DNA of 7,251 bases from positions 1-7,251 of the forward strand of contig DOZQ01000248.1 in NCBI GenBank assembly GCA_003517915.1, given 5' to 3'. A program made the translations under genes and the position numbers. Below the pieces are notes generated by a model. That model worked only from the letters and a program-made list of their open reading frames with translations. It made no database searches and had not been told where the DNA came from. How positions within the stretch are numbered: position 1 is the stretch's first letter; each line of letters begins with the position of its first letter. This DNA comes from Oscillospiraceae bacterium (GTDB lineage: Bacteria > Bacillota > Clostridia > Oscillospirales > Acutalibacteraceae). Below, in pieces: positions 1 to 6,045 of this stretch.

Positions 1-703
1 CGAAATAATCGGCAAGGCTTTGGATATTATGATCGTCAGGGAACTGACCGGCGGTATTTACTTTGGTGACCGGGGACGGCGCACGGTGAACGGCGCGCCC
101 GCCGCATATGACACCGAGCAGTACACCGTGCCGGAAGTTAAGCGCATAGCCGAAACCGCCTTTAATGTCGCCGCCTCAAGGGGCGGGAGGGTAACCTCGG
201 TGGACAAGGCCAACGTGCTCGAATCCTCAAGGCTCTGGCGGGAAACCGTAATAGAGGCCGCCGGGGCATATCCCGGCATAGAACTAAATCACATGTATGT
301 GGACAACGCCGCGATGCAGCTGGTGCGCAATCCGTCACAATTTGACGTGATAGTCACCTCCAACATTTTCGGTGATATCTTATCGGACGAGGCCTCGATG
401 ATATCGGGTTCTATCGGGATGCTGGCGTCGGCGAGCCTAGCCGAGGGCAGTTTCGGACTGTATGAGCCGATTCACGGCTCGGCGCCGGATATAGCCGGCA
501 AGGGTATAGCCAACCCCCTGGCCGCCGTCCTTTCGGCGGCAATGATGCTGCGCTATTCGTTTGGATTGCCCGAGGCGGCGGACGCCGTTGAAGCCGCTGT
601 GGAAAAGACGGTTGAAACCCACCGCACCCCGGACATAATGGCGGACGGAATGACACAGGTGTCGACCCGCGAGATGGGTGATCTGGTAGCGGCGGCAATA
701 TAA
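1..703 (+). CDS. leuB: 3-isopropylmalate dehydrogenase, C-terminal part (5' end outside window)
   Basis: LeuB oxidatively decarboxylates 3-isopropylmalate to 2-oxoisocaproate with NAD+, the third dedicated step of leucine synthesis in the cytoplasm. The open frame runs from nt 2 with no start in view (it begins [18 protein letters not shown]), so the gene is cut by the window edge. About 233 residues of a roughly 350-360 residue family are visible. Seen directly: [10 protein letters not shown], the TEQY motif holding the catalytic tyrosine (nt 122-124), SVDKANVLE with the catalytic lysine (nt 206-208), metal-binding aspartates in YVDNAAM (nt 302-304) and [10 protein letters not shown] (nt 374-376 and 386-388), and the NAD-binding loop [15 protein letters not shown] (nt 473-517). 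All expected active-site residues are present, so the enzyme looks functional. Isocitrate or tartrate dehydrogenases are relatives, but the ELTGG-IYFG and DKANVLE context fits LeuB best. leuA/leuCD must lie upstream or elsewhere. Confidence 0.96.
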   Translation, partial: EIIGKALDIMIVRELTGGIYFGDRGRRTVNGAPAAYDTEQYTVPEVKRIAETAFNVAASRGGRVTSVDKANVLESSRLWRETVIEAAGAYPGIELNHMYVDNAAMQLVRNPSQFDVIVTSNIFGDILSDEASMISGSIGMLASASLAEGSFGLYEPIHGSAPDIAGKGIANPLAAVLSAAMMLRYSFGLPEAADAVEAAVEKTVETHRTPDIMADGMTQVSTREMGDLVAAAI

Positions 704-727
704 TTCCTAAAAAACAAACAATACCGT

Positions 728-736
728 GAGGAGGTG
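728..736 (+). promoter_or_regulatory. Ribosome binding site deciding the start of the DUF975-like gene
   Basis: GAGGAGGTG at 728-736 lies 4 nt before the ATG at 741. The frame is open further upstream to a GTG at 726, but that codon would sit upstream of, and partly in, the Shine-Dalgarno sequence, so the ATG is the better start. Confidence 0.8.
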
Positions 737-740
737 CCGT

Positions 741-1595
741 ATGCCGGGCACGGAATATTTTAAGAAGAGCGCCAAGCACACCTTAAAGCCGCGCTGGGGC
801 GGTGCCATTACGGTTGTCACGGTCGGCTTTTGCGTGACGATACTGCTGATGATGGCCGAACAGTTGACCGATATGCTTTTGGGCTTCACACTAACGGAGC
901 AGACTTTAATCGAAAGCGGCAATCTTCGGGCTTTTTACATGGAAATGTTCGGGCAGCCTTTAAAGGCGGCTTTGTATTTCGGGGTTTCGGCCTTGTTTTT
1001 GTTGCTGGGCATAATAGTACGGGCGCCGATAAGCTTAGGAATAAAGCGTTACTTTTGGGGCGTAACCGCCGGGGGTCCGGAAACCGCCGGCACGGCGTTC
1101 GATTTTTTCGCTTCGTTTAAAATGTATTTCCGCGCGGTGCGCATGGAGCTTTACATCTTCGCGCGAATACTGCTGAGAGCGATAATATTGCTCATCCCCG
1201 GCACCGCGCTTATCTGGCTGAGCGCCTATGCTGGCGATTATCAGGTTCTGGCGCTGCTCTTTGGATATCTGGCGTATATAGGCGCGGCGGCGGTCATGAT
1301 CCCGGAGGCTTTGAAATATTACATGGCCGGCTATATTCTGGCTAACGACGACGAAATTTCGCCGAGCGGAGCCATCAAAAAATCGATTAAGATGACCAAG
1401 GGTACAAAAGGCAGCTATTTTATATTGATGCTCAGCTTTATAGGATGGTGGCTGCTGTGTATCTTCATCCTGCCCATGATGTATGTCATGCCCTATACCG
1501 GGGCGGCCAACGCGCATTACGCGCATTATGTGATGCGGGAGTACGCGAAAAAAAACGCGGCGGAAAACGGCCGCACACAAATTATAGTCTATTAG
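741..1595 (+). CDS. DUF975-like integral membrane protein
   Basis: A 284-residue polytopic membrane protein of unknown function. The N-terminus (FKKSAKHTLKPRWGGAI) and the C-terminal block with KKSIKMTKGTKG followed by LSFIGWWLL, a PY pair near residues 251-252 and an alanine/tyrosine-rich tail match my memory of the DUF975 family of Firmicutes membrane proteins; this was judged by eye. Hydrophobic segments lie near residues 20-38, 76-100, 138-163, 168-189 and 227-251, so five or six membrane spans with a cytoplasmic basic N-terminus are likely. There is no signal peptide or catalytic motif. It starts 37 nt after leuB with no promoter that I can recognise between them, so it may be read from the leu transcript although nothing links it to leucine. 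A strong hairpin follows at once. Function is unknown; the family name is moderately sure. Confidence 0.88.
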   Translation: MPGTEYFKKSAKHTLKPRWGGAITVVTVGFCVTILLMMAEQLTDMLLGFTLTEQTLIESGNLRAFYMEMFGQPLKAALYFGVSALFLLLGIIVRAPISLGIKRYFWGVTAGGPETAGTAFDFFASFKMYFRAVRMELYIFARILLRAIILLIPGTALIWLSAYAGDYQVLALLFGYLAYIGAAAVMIPEALKYYMAGYILANDDEISPSGAIKKSIKMTKGTKGSYFILMLSFIGWWLLCIFILPMMYVMPYTGAANAHYAHYVMREYAKKNAAENGRTQIIVY

Positions 1596-1610
1596 AACAG
1601 TTTGATTTAT

Positions 1611-1654
1611 ATAAAGAGGAAAAGATATCAAAAATCTTTTCCTCTTTATTTTAA
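1611..1654 (+). terminator. Rho-independent-type terminator after the DUF975-like gene
   Basis: A perfect 16-bp inverted repeat has arms at 1611-1626 (ATAAAGAGGAAAAGAT) and 1634-1649 with a 7-nt loop ATCAAAA, followed by a short T-rich stretch. The stem is A/T-rich and the U-run overlaps its 3' arm, so termination could be partial. It begins 15 nt after the stop codon. Confidence 0.75.
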
Positions 1655-1751
1655 GTTTATTTACAATTTTTTAGGGGATTATGTTAGAATAATAGAGCAT
1701 CGGAACCATTATCTGCGCTTATGCATACCATAAAAATATATTATTTGGGAC

Positions 1752-1780
1752 TTGCATTTTAGCTTTAACTGTGTTACTAT
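1752..1780 (+). promoter_or_regulatory. Probable sigma-A promoter of the PAP2 gene, extended -10
   Basis: TTGCAT (1752-1757) and TACTAT (1775-1780) are separated by exactly 17 bp, and a TGT just before the -10 gives an extended -10. Transcription would start near 1787, leaving about 65 nt of leader. A weaker candidate, TTTACA (1660-1665) with TAGAAT (1685-1690), has a 19-bp spacer and also carries a TGT before the -10. Apart from these, I see nothing in the 251-nt gap between the stop at 1595 and this gene except the hairpin at 1611. Confidence 0.6.
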
Positions 1781-1852
1781 GTGTAATACAGTCAGGATGA
1801 TTGTTTTGAGTACGAACATAGTCGGCGATGATTATATTTTGAGGGTATGATA

Positions 1853-2542
1853 ATGAAAATAAAAGAATTTCTTCTCAAATACAAGCACGCGGCTTATTTA
1901 ATCTATTACCCGATCGTGGTTTTATGGTTTAAGAGCCTTGAGATGAGAAACGTAAGCGTGACCAACTGGATATGGGCTCCAATCGACTATAAGATACCCT
2001 TTGTGGCGGTGTTTGTGGTTCCCTACATGCTTTGGTTTGCTTTTATGGCAGTATCTATCGCATTTTTGGGCTTTCGTGACAAGCCGGAATATTTTAAGCT
2101 TCTCACCTCCATTTACATCGGGATGACTATCTGCTGCATAATTTACTTTTTATATCCGCACGGTCAGCCGCTGCGTGAGCCGCTCACAGGCAACGAAAAA
2201 AGCGTTTTTGACTGGCTGGTCGCTAATGTGATCTACGCGAACGACACGCCGACCAACTGCGCACCGAGCATACATGTGGCCAATTCAATATTCACCACCA
2301 TTGCGTTGCAGCGTTCAAAGGCAATAAAGAAATACAAGCTTCTTTTAATAGGCGCTCACCTGCTCAACCTGCTTATCATTGCGTCGACAATGTTTATAAA
2401 GCAGCATTCGGTAATAGACGCGATTTTGGGAGTGGCTCTCGCCGCAGTTGTTTATCTGTTGGTTTATGCCATCGATTGGCGCGGCCAGTATGAAAGCTTT
2501 TTAGAGCGCAGGGCAAAAAGGAAATCCATGCAGACAGCATAA
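1853..2542 (+). CDS. PAP2-superfamily membrane phosphatase
   Basis: A 229-residue membrane protein of the type 2 phosphatidic acid phosphatase superfamily. These enzymes remove phosphate from lipid phosphates (phosphatidate, undecaprenyl pyrophosphate) or transfer lipid head groups at the membrane face. Seen directly: an arginine-proline element in PLREP (residues 106-110) standing for motif 1, NCAPSIHVANS (135-145) with the P-S-x-H of motif 2 (His141), and KQHSVIDAILG (183-193) with the histidine and aspartate of motif 3 (His185, Asp189). Hydrophobic segments lie near residues 12-28, 48-72, 83-101, 160-182 and 189-207. The PS-x-H form and spacing resemble the PAP2_3/inositolphosphotransferase-like branch more than classical PgpB, but the substrate cannot be read from sequence. 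ATG at 1853 is preferred over the in-frame ATG at 1847 because GAGGG at 1841-1845 lies 7 nt from the former and 1 nt from the latter. Confidence 0.9.
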   Translation: MKIKEFLLKYKHAAYLIYYPIVVLWFKSLEMRNVSVTNWIWAPIDYKIPFVAVFVVPYMLWFAFMAVSIAFLGFRDKPEYFKLLTSIYIGMTICCIIYFLYPHGQPLREPLTGNEKSVFDWLVANVIYANDTPTNCAPSIHVANSIFTTIALQRSKAIKKYKLLLIGAHLLNLLIIASTMFIKQHSVIDAILGVALAAVVYLLVYAIDWRGQYESFLERRAKRKSMQTA

Positions 2543-2553
2543 AAGCATAATAT

Positions 2554-2594
2554 AATCCCCCGAAGGTCAAAAGACCGGCGGGGGATTCTTGTTA
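2554..2594 (+). terminator. Rho-independent-type terminator after the PAP2 gene
   Basis: AATCCCCCG (2554-2562) pairs with CGGGGGATT (2579-2587). Inside, GGTC (2565-2568) pairs with GACC (2573-2576) around an AAAA loop, with a small AA/GG internal loop between the stems. A short T-rich tail (CTTGTTAT) follows. It lies 11 nt after the stop codon. Confidence 0.85.
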
Positions 2595-2647
2595 TATGCC
2601 TATTCTCACCTCTTGGCTGAAAAGAAATACCTCTTGCGGAATAAAGC

Positions 2648-2681
2648 TTCTAGACGCACAGGTACTGTGATATACTGTTAA
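2648..2681 (+). promoter_or_regulatory. Possible promoter and operator of the LytTR/LiaF-like unit
   Basis: TATACT at 2671-2676 is a good -10 box, but the -35 at 17-bp spacing (TTCTAG, 2648-2653) is poor, as expected for an activated promoter. Two copies of TACTGT (2663-2668 and 2673-2678) are repeated at exactly 10 bp and straddle the -10. ACAG-GTA-CTGT (2658-2668) forms a small dyad with the first copy. LytTR proteins usually bind paired direct repeats, so self-regulation is plausible but inferred. Confidence 0.4.
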
Positions 2682-2745
2682 AGACGACAGCGGATGAAGA
2701 CAGGATAAACAAGGCGGCAAGTAACAGCCGGAAGGAATTGACCGG

Positions 2746-3216
2746 ATGAAAGTACGCATTGAAATTATAGAAGACGCCGAAAACGAAGAAATCGTTATAA
2801 GGTGCGCGGGGATAAACGAGCGGATACAGCTTATCGAACGCACCGTCGCCGGGCTTTTGTCAAAAACACCGGCGCTGACGCTCTATAAAGACGGTGAGGA
2901 ATTTTATCTTTCGCCTAAGAAAATCCTGTTTTTTGAAACGCAGAATGAAACCGTCTGCGCCCATACAGCGGACGACGCGTATAAAACCAAGCAGAGACTG
3001 TATGAGCTTGAAAACATTCTGCCCAGAGAATTTATCCGCATTTCAAAATCCGCCATTATCAATGTCCGCCATATCATGTCAATCAGCCGCAATCTGAGCG
3101 CGTCAAGTCTTATCAAGTTTCACGGCAGCCATAAGCAGGTTTATGTTTCACGGAGTTATTTTAAGGCAATGAGACAAAGGCTGGATGAAATCCGCGCCGG
3201 CTCCGCAATAAGATAA
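2746..3216 (+). CDS. Stand-alone LytTR-family DNA-binding transcriptional regulator
   Basis: A 156-residue cytoplasmic regulator. Residues about 45-150 form a LytTR DNA-binding domain: YLSPKKILFFET in the first strands, a KTKQRLYELENILP helix, the family hallmark FIRISKSAIINVRHI (96-110) and a C-terminal VSRSYFKAMRQRL segment (134-146). The first 45 residues (MKVRIEIIEDAENEEIVIRC...) are a short alpha/beta extension, not a CheY-type receiver: no phosphoacceptor aspartate pocket and too short. It is therefore not a normal response regulator and probably gets its signal from a protein partner. The gene starts at ATG 2746 after GGAAGGAA (2730-2737). It is followed 35 nt downstream by the LiaF-like membrane protein, with which it very likely shares a transcript. 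Confidence 0.93.
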   Translation: MKVRIEIIEDAENEEIVIRCAGINERIQLIERTVAGLLSKTPALTLYKDGEEFYLSPKKILFFETQNETVCAHTADDAYKTKQRLYELENILPREFIRISKSAIINVRHIMSISRNLSASSLIKFHGSHKQVYVSRSYFKAMRQRLDEIRAGSAIR

Positions 3217-3236
3217 CTCCGAATTACCGATAATAC

Positions 3237-3243
3237 GAGGAGG
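3237..3243 (+). promoter_or_regulatory. Strong Shine-Dalgarno of the LiaF-like gene
   Basis: GAGGAGG at 3237-3243 lies 8 nt before the ATG at 3252, inside the 35-nt gap after the LytTR gene. There is no recognisable promoter in that gap, supporting co-transcription. Confidence 0.75.
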
Positions 3244-3251
3244 AAAAAGTC

Positions 3252-3959
3252 ATGAGAAAAACCGTTAAAAATGTTCTTTGGGGGCTGTTTTTTATCGCCG
3301 CCGCCGCGCTGGTAGTCTTTCAGCAGCTGGGCTATTTGGAAGGAATCGGGATAATAAGCCTGCTGATAACTATCTTATTGATTCCGATATTGATCAAGAG
3401 TCTTGTGCATGTGAATTTTTTCGGCATATTCTTTACGGCCGCACTGCTTTTAATTGTTTATATGCGGCCGCTTAACCTGACCATGCTCACTCCCTGGCCG
3501 ATATTAGCCGCGGCGTTACTGCTAAGCATAGGGTTTTCGATTATATTCAAAAAGGCGCAGCTGTTCGGCATGTTCGGCATCAAGGGCCACGGCGATTTTT
3601 CCGAAAAAGTCGACTATTATGAGGAAAGTGATTTGAACTTTTCAGAAGCCTTTGGAGCCTCGAGCAAATATCTCGACGGCAAAACCCTGCGCAGGGCCCA
3701 TATCAAAACCAGCTTTGGGGGCATGAAGATATATTTCAACAGCGCGGAGCTTAATCCCGAGGGAGCGGCAATAAAATTTGAGTGCTCATTTTCAGGCATT
3801 GAGATTTATGTCCCCAATCAGTGGAAGGTGCTGAACAATATACAGACCGCGCTGGGCGGTGTGGATGAGAAAAACCGCAGCCATATAAGCGCGGATTCTC
3901 CTGTGCTAACACTTGAGGGAACCCTAGTCTTCGGCGGTATTGAAATCATTTATGTTTGA
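3252..3959 (+). CDS. Four-helix membrane protein with LiaF-like C-terminal domain
   Basis: A 235-residue membrane protein. Four hydrophobic segments (about residues 8-27, 33-50, 54-71, 82-99) are followed by a soluble region. Residues 130-235 resemble the LiaF C-terminal domain ('cell wall-active antibiotics response' family): a leading FGASSKYLDG, KTSFGGMKIYF (152-162), a CSFSGIEIYVP strand repeat (178-188), ALGGVDEKNR (200-209) and a closing LEGTLVFGGIEIIYV (221-235). The repeated F-x-G-(G)-x-x-I-x strands are what I used to assign it. In Bacillus, LiaF restrains the LiaRS two-component system that answers cell-envelope stress. Here no histidine kinase is adjacent; the partner is the LytTR regulator just upstream. 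I infer that this protein senses at the membrane and controls that regulator, most likely by holding it inactive. The signal is unknown. Confidence 0.88.
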   Translation: MRKTVKNVLWGLFFIAAAALVVFQQLGYLEGIGIISLLITILLIPILIKSLVHVNFFGIFFTAALLLIVYMRPLNLTMLTPWPILAAALLLSIGFSIIFKKAQLFGMFGIKGHGDFSEKVDYYEESDLNFSEAFGASSKYLDGKTLRRAHIKTSFGGMKIYFNSAELNPEGAAIKFECSFSGIEIYVPNQWKVLNNIQTALGGVDEKNRSHISADSPVLTLEGTLVFGGIEIIYV

Positions 3960-3960
3960 G

Positions 3961-4010
3961 TAAGCACTGATCTAATCGATGGCGGCGCAGCCTCAATTAA
4001 TCAGCACTTA
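3961..4010 (+). terminator. Imperfect long hairpin just after the LiaF-like gene
   Basis: TAAG, CTGAT and TAAT (3961-3976) pair with ATTA, ATCAG and CTTA (3996-4010), interrupted by a CA/CA internal loop and one bulged C. The loop holds a GGC/GCC pair. No T-run follows, so it may be a weak terminator or an mRNA 3'-end stabilising hairpin. It starts one base after the stop codon. Confidence 0.4.
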
Positions 4011-4018
4011 TTTAAGGG

Positions 4019-4033
4019 TCAAATATTATTTGA
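4019..4033. repeat. 15-bp inverted repeat in the convergent intergenic region
   Basis: TCAAATA-T-TATTTGA is a perfect 7-bp dyad around one central base. It could be a protein-binding site or chance in A/T-rich DNA; there is no promoter beside it. Together with the hairpins at 3961 and 4166 it is all I see in the 281-nt gap 3960-4240, apart from a two-copy tandem ATCATAAT at 4062-4077. Confidence 0.35.
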
Positions 4034-4165
4034 TACACTCTTATTTATTGTCGTAACTAAAATCATAATATCATAATACCAAAACCCGGATCTCTCCGTT
4101 CCCGCAAAAATCCGTTGACAACAGAGCGCTGACAGCACTGCTCACGACAAAAACCGCCTGTAATA

Positions 4166-4204
4166 CTTTCCGGGGATGATATAATCATCCCCGGAAAGCT
4201 TTTC
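4166..4204. terminator. Probable shared terminator between converging genes
   Basis: A perfect 15-bp stem has arms CTTTCCGGGGATGAT (4166-4180) and ATCATCCCCGGAAAG (4184-4198) with a 3-nt loop ATA. On the plus strand it is followed by CTTTTC; on the minus strand only by a weak TATTA. It lies 42 nt past the stop of the minus-strand symporter gene and about 200 nt past the LiaF-like gene, so it can serve both directions. Confidence 0.8.
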
Positions 4205-4240
4205 AATATCTTGTTTTAAAGTTGAGCTACTATAGTCCGC

Positions 4241-5788
4241 TCACACCGTTTTCGCGTTTTTTTCCACACTGCCCTCATAAAAGCTCTTAGCGACCTTTGA
4301 ACCGTCAAATCCCCTGCTTTTAGCTATCAGGCTGACCGTGAAGCAAAGCAGCATGGATAAGAGCATTGCACCCACCGCAAACTGCGGTCCATAGGACGCG
4401 AGCTTTTGCAGCGTTCCTGAAGAGTCGGAAACAAACGGCAGCAAGGTGAGTATCTTGGACACCGCCGGAATAAGCGCGAGAAAGAATCCGCCTAAAATCC
4501 CGGCCCACGCGCCTATCTTATTTACTCCCTTCCAGTAAAGGGCAATGACATACGGCGCTAGGAACGAACCGGATATGATCCCCCATGAATAGGACATCAT
4601 ATCCAAAATAGGAGTGTTGCTGTTGGCGATGAAATAGGACGCTATGACAAAGAAAATGCAAAGCACCTTTGTAAGCACCGTCGAGCCTTTTGAGGTGAGC
4701 TCCTTTCGCGTCCGGCCCTTTACCAGATCCATAGTCGCGGTCGAGCAGGCCGTCAGCGTAATGGAGGAAAGGGTGGAAACCGACGCCGAAACCAGCAGCA
4801 CCAACACTATGCCAAGCAGCAAAACCGGCAAAGCGGACATATTAAGCATATGGGGTACGACATAGTCCACACCGCCATCGGGCAGCTCTTTTCCAAAGAA
4901 AAGATGCGAAAAGCTGCCGATAAGATATCCGCCGCCGGCGACCAGCAAAGCGAAAATAACCGAAATCACCGTGCCGCGCTTTGCCTCGTTATCGTCCTTG
5001 ATACCGTAGTATTTATGTATCATCTGAGGCAAGCCCCATGTACCGAACGAGGTCATGAGGATGGTTGCCAAAAGCGCTACCGTGTCGCCGCCGCTGAGCG
5101 GCGCCATCCCGTTTTCTCGCATGAAATCCCACATGCCGGAAAACCCGCCGCCGTCGGCGACCGCCGGGGAACGCAGCAAAAACACAATGAGCAGCGCCAC
5201 GCCGAAGAACATGATTATCCCCTGAATGAAATCGGCCTTCAGTGTAGCCAGATATCCGCCCAGAACAAGCAGCAGCGCCGCAATCACCGCAATGACTATC
5301 ATACAAACCGCGGGATCGACGTTTAAAAGCACCGAACACACGCTGGTCAGGCCCTTATAGACCGACGCGGAATAAGGAATCAAAAATATAAGTATAACTA
5401 CCGCCGAAAAGGTTTTCATCCTGCCGCTGCCGTAACGTGCCATAAAAAACTGCGGCATGGATTTGAGGTGATGCCGGTGAGAAACATCGCGGGTGCGACG
5501 GGCAAGAACCTTCCAGGCCAGCCAGGTGCCGAACACCGCATTGCCGATGCCTATAAGAATAGCCCACAGCCCGAACCGCCAGCCCGACGTGCCCGAATAA
5601 CCTATGAACATAACGGCGGAAAAATAGGCCGTACCATAGCTGAGCGCCGAAATCCACGCGCCGGCGCTGCGGCCGCCCACCGTGAAACCCGCCATGCTTT
5701 TGCTGCTTTTTGAGCTGATGAGCCCGGCGACCAGCATCAAAACCACATACAGCGCGATAACAATTACCATGATCCATTCTTTTGGCAT
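4241..5788 (-). CDS. Sodium:solute symporter (SSS family)
   Basis: A 515-residue cytoplasmic-membrane transporter that uses the sodium gradient to import a small organic solute. Length and about 13 hydrophobic segments match the SSS family (TC 2.A.21). Seen directly: FTVGGRSAGAWISALS (residues 35-50) and AYFSAVMFIGYSG in the first helices, LKSMPQFFMARYGS (108-121), ATLKADFIQGIIMFFG (181-196), and the Ser/Thr-rich SVSTLSSITLTACSTATMDL (336-355), the helix that carries Na2-site serine/threonine ligands in PutP and vSGLT. The YFSAVMFIGYSG form differs from classical PutP proline carriers, so the substrate (amino acid, pantothenate, sugar or carboxylate) stays open. ATG at 5788 is chosen because AGAGGGTGA (ending near 5794 on the minus strand) sits properly before it; the in-frame GTG at 5797 lies within that ribosome binding site. 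It is divergent from the XRE operon and stands alone. Confidence 0.94.
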   Translation of the reverse strand: MPKEWIMVIVIALYVVLMLVAGLISSKSSKSMAGFTVGGRSAGAWISALSYGTAYFSAVMFIGYSGTSGWRFGLWAILIGIGNAVFGTWLAWKVLARRTRDVSHRHHLKSMPQFFMARYGSGRMKTFSAVVILIFLIPYSASVYKGLTSVCSVLLNVDPAVCMIVIAVIAALLLVLGGYLATLKADFIQGIIMFFGVALLIVFLLRSPAVADGGGFSGMWDFMRENGMAPLSGGDTVALLATILMTSFGTWGLPQMIHKYYGIKDDNEAKRGTVISVIFALLVAGGGYLIGSFSHLFFGKELPDGGVDYVVPHMLNMSALPVLLLGIVLVLLVSASVSTLSSITLTACSTATMDLVKGRTRKELTSKGSTVLTKVLCIFFVIASYFIANSNTPILDMMSYSWGIISGSFLAPYVIALYWKGVNKIGAWAGILGGFFLALIPAVSKILTLLPFVSDSSGTLQKLASYGPQFAVGAMLLSMLLCFTVSLIAKSRGFDGSKVAKSFYEGSVEKNAKTV

Positions 5789-5861
5789 TTCTGTCACCCT
5801 CTAGTTATAGTCAAACCACTTAAAATAAGACACGTCTTTTTGTTCTATTTCAAATGGTCTG

Positions 5862-5891
5862 ATTATAGAATTTGCGCTTTAACGGTTTAAA
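5862..5891 (-). promoter_or_regulatory. Second possible symporter promoter
   Basis: On the minus strand a perfect TATAAT (5867 down to 5862) has a weak TTTAAA -35 (5891 down to 5886) with an 18-bp spacer. It would start transcription near 5855, about 67 nt before the ATG. Its -35 lies in the centre of the dyad at 5870-5915. Confidence 0.4.
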
Positions 5892-5915
5892 GCTTTTAGG
5901 CGATAAAGCGCAAAT
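5870..5915. repeat. 46-bp dyad at the symporter transcription start (candidate operator or 5' mRNA stem)
   Basis: ATTTGCGCTTTA (5870-5881) and TAAAGCGCAAAT (5904-5915) are perfect 12-bp inverted repeats. The palindrome AAAGCTTT (5889-5896) sits exactly at the same centre (5892.5), and a CG/CG pair flanks it. The dyad covers the predicted start of the upstream symporter promoter and the -35 of the second one, so it is well placed as an operator or as a stem at the 5' end of the mRNA. Confidence 0.6.
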
Positions 5916-5917
5916 AT

Positions 5918-5946
5918 ATTATCTCTCTTTCGACCGAAAATGTCAA
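5918..5946 (-). promoter_or_regulatory. Probable main sigma-A promoter of the symporter gene
   Basis: On the minus strand, a perfect TTGACA (5946 down to 5941) and GATAAT (5923 down to 5918) are separated by 17 bp. Transcription would start near 5911, giving a leader of about 120 nt that contains the whole 5870-5915 dyad. Confidence 0.7.
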
Positions 5947-5980
5947 GCCCTAAATATATGATTTTTTCTGCAAAGTACGC

Positions 5981-6009
5981 TTGACAAATTACGCAAAGCT
6001 TGCTATACT
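5981..6009 (+). promoter_or_regulatory. Strong sigma-A promoter of the XRE operon
   Basis: TTGACA (5981-5986) and TATACT (6004-6009) have a 17-bp spacer, and TGC before the -10 makes it an extended -10 as well. Transcription would start near 6016. Its -35 is back to back with the minus-strand TTGACA at 5941-5946, 34 bp away. Three GCAAAG copies at 5970, 5993 and 6016 flank and overlap it. Confidence 0.8.
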
Positions 6010-6045
6010 AATAATGCAAAGCAAACTATGCATAAGGGTGATGTG

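Noticed and set aside
411..779. Minus-strand open frame of 122 codons
   Set aside because: It lies opposite leuB and the start of the next gene; its translation is rich in Pro/Arg and Cys without a domain, as expected for an antisense shadow of GC-rich coding DNA.
1035..1631. Long open frame on the minus strand (198 codons)
   Set aside because: It lies opposite the DUF975-like gene, whose membrane pattern and family features are clear, and its translation has no recognisable domain. Its first codons run into the terminator hairpin at 1611.
4062..4077. Tandem ATCATAAT, two copies
   Set aside because: Two copies of an A/T-rich 8-mer are within chance and have no associated promoter or gene; not a CRISPR or iteron array.
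4115..4120. TTGACA in the convergent intergenic region
   Set aside because: At 17-bp spacing the -10 position reads CTGCTC and no plus-strand gene follows, so a promoter is not supported.
4850..5326. Plus-strand open frame of 158 codons inside the symporter gene
   Set aside because: The opposite strand encodes well-conserved symporter helices; this translation is full of His/Gln/Arg with no domain.
5789..5797. Upstream GTG start for the symporter (three extra residues)
   Set aside because: The GTG at 5797 overlaps the GAGGGTGA ribosome binding site; the ATG at 5788 has correct spacing.
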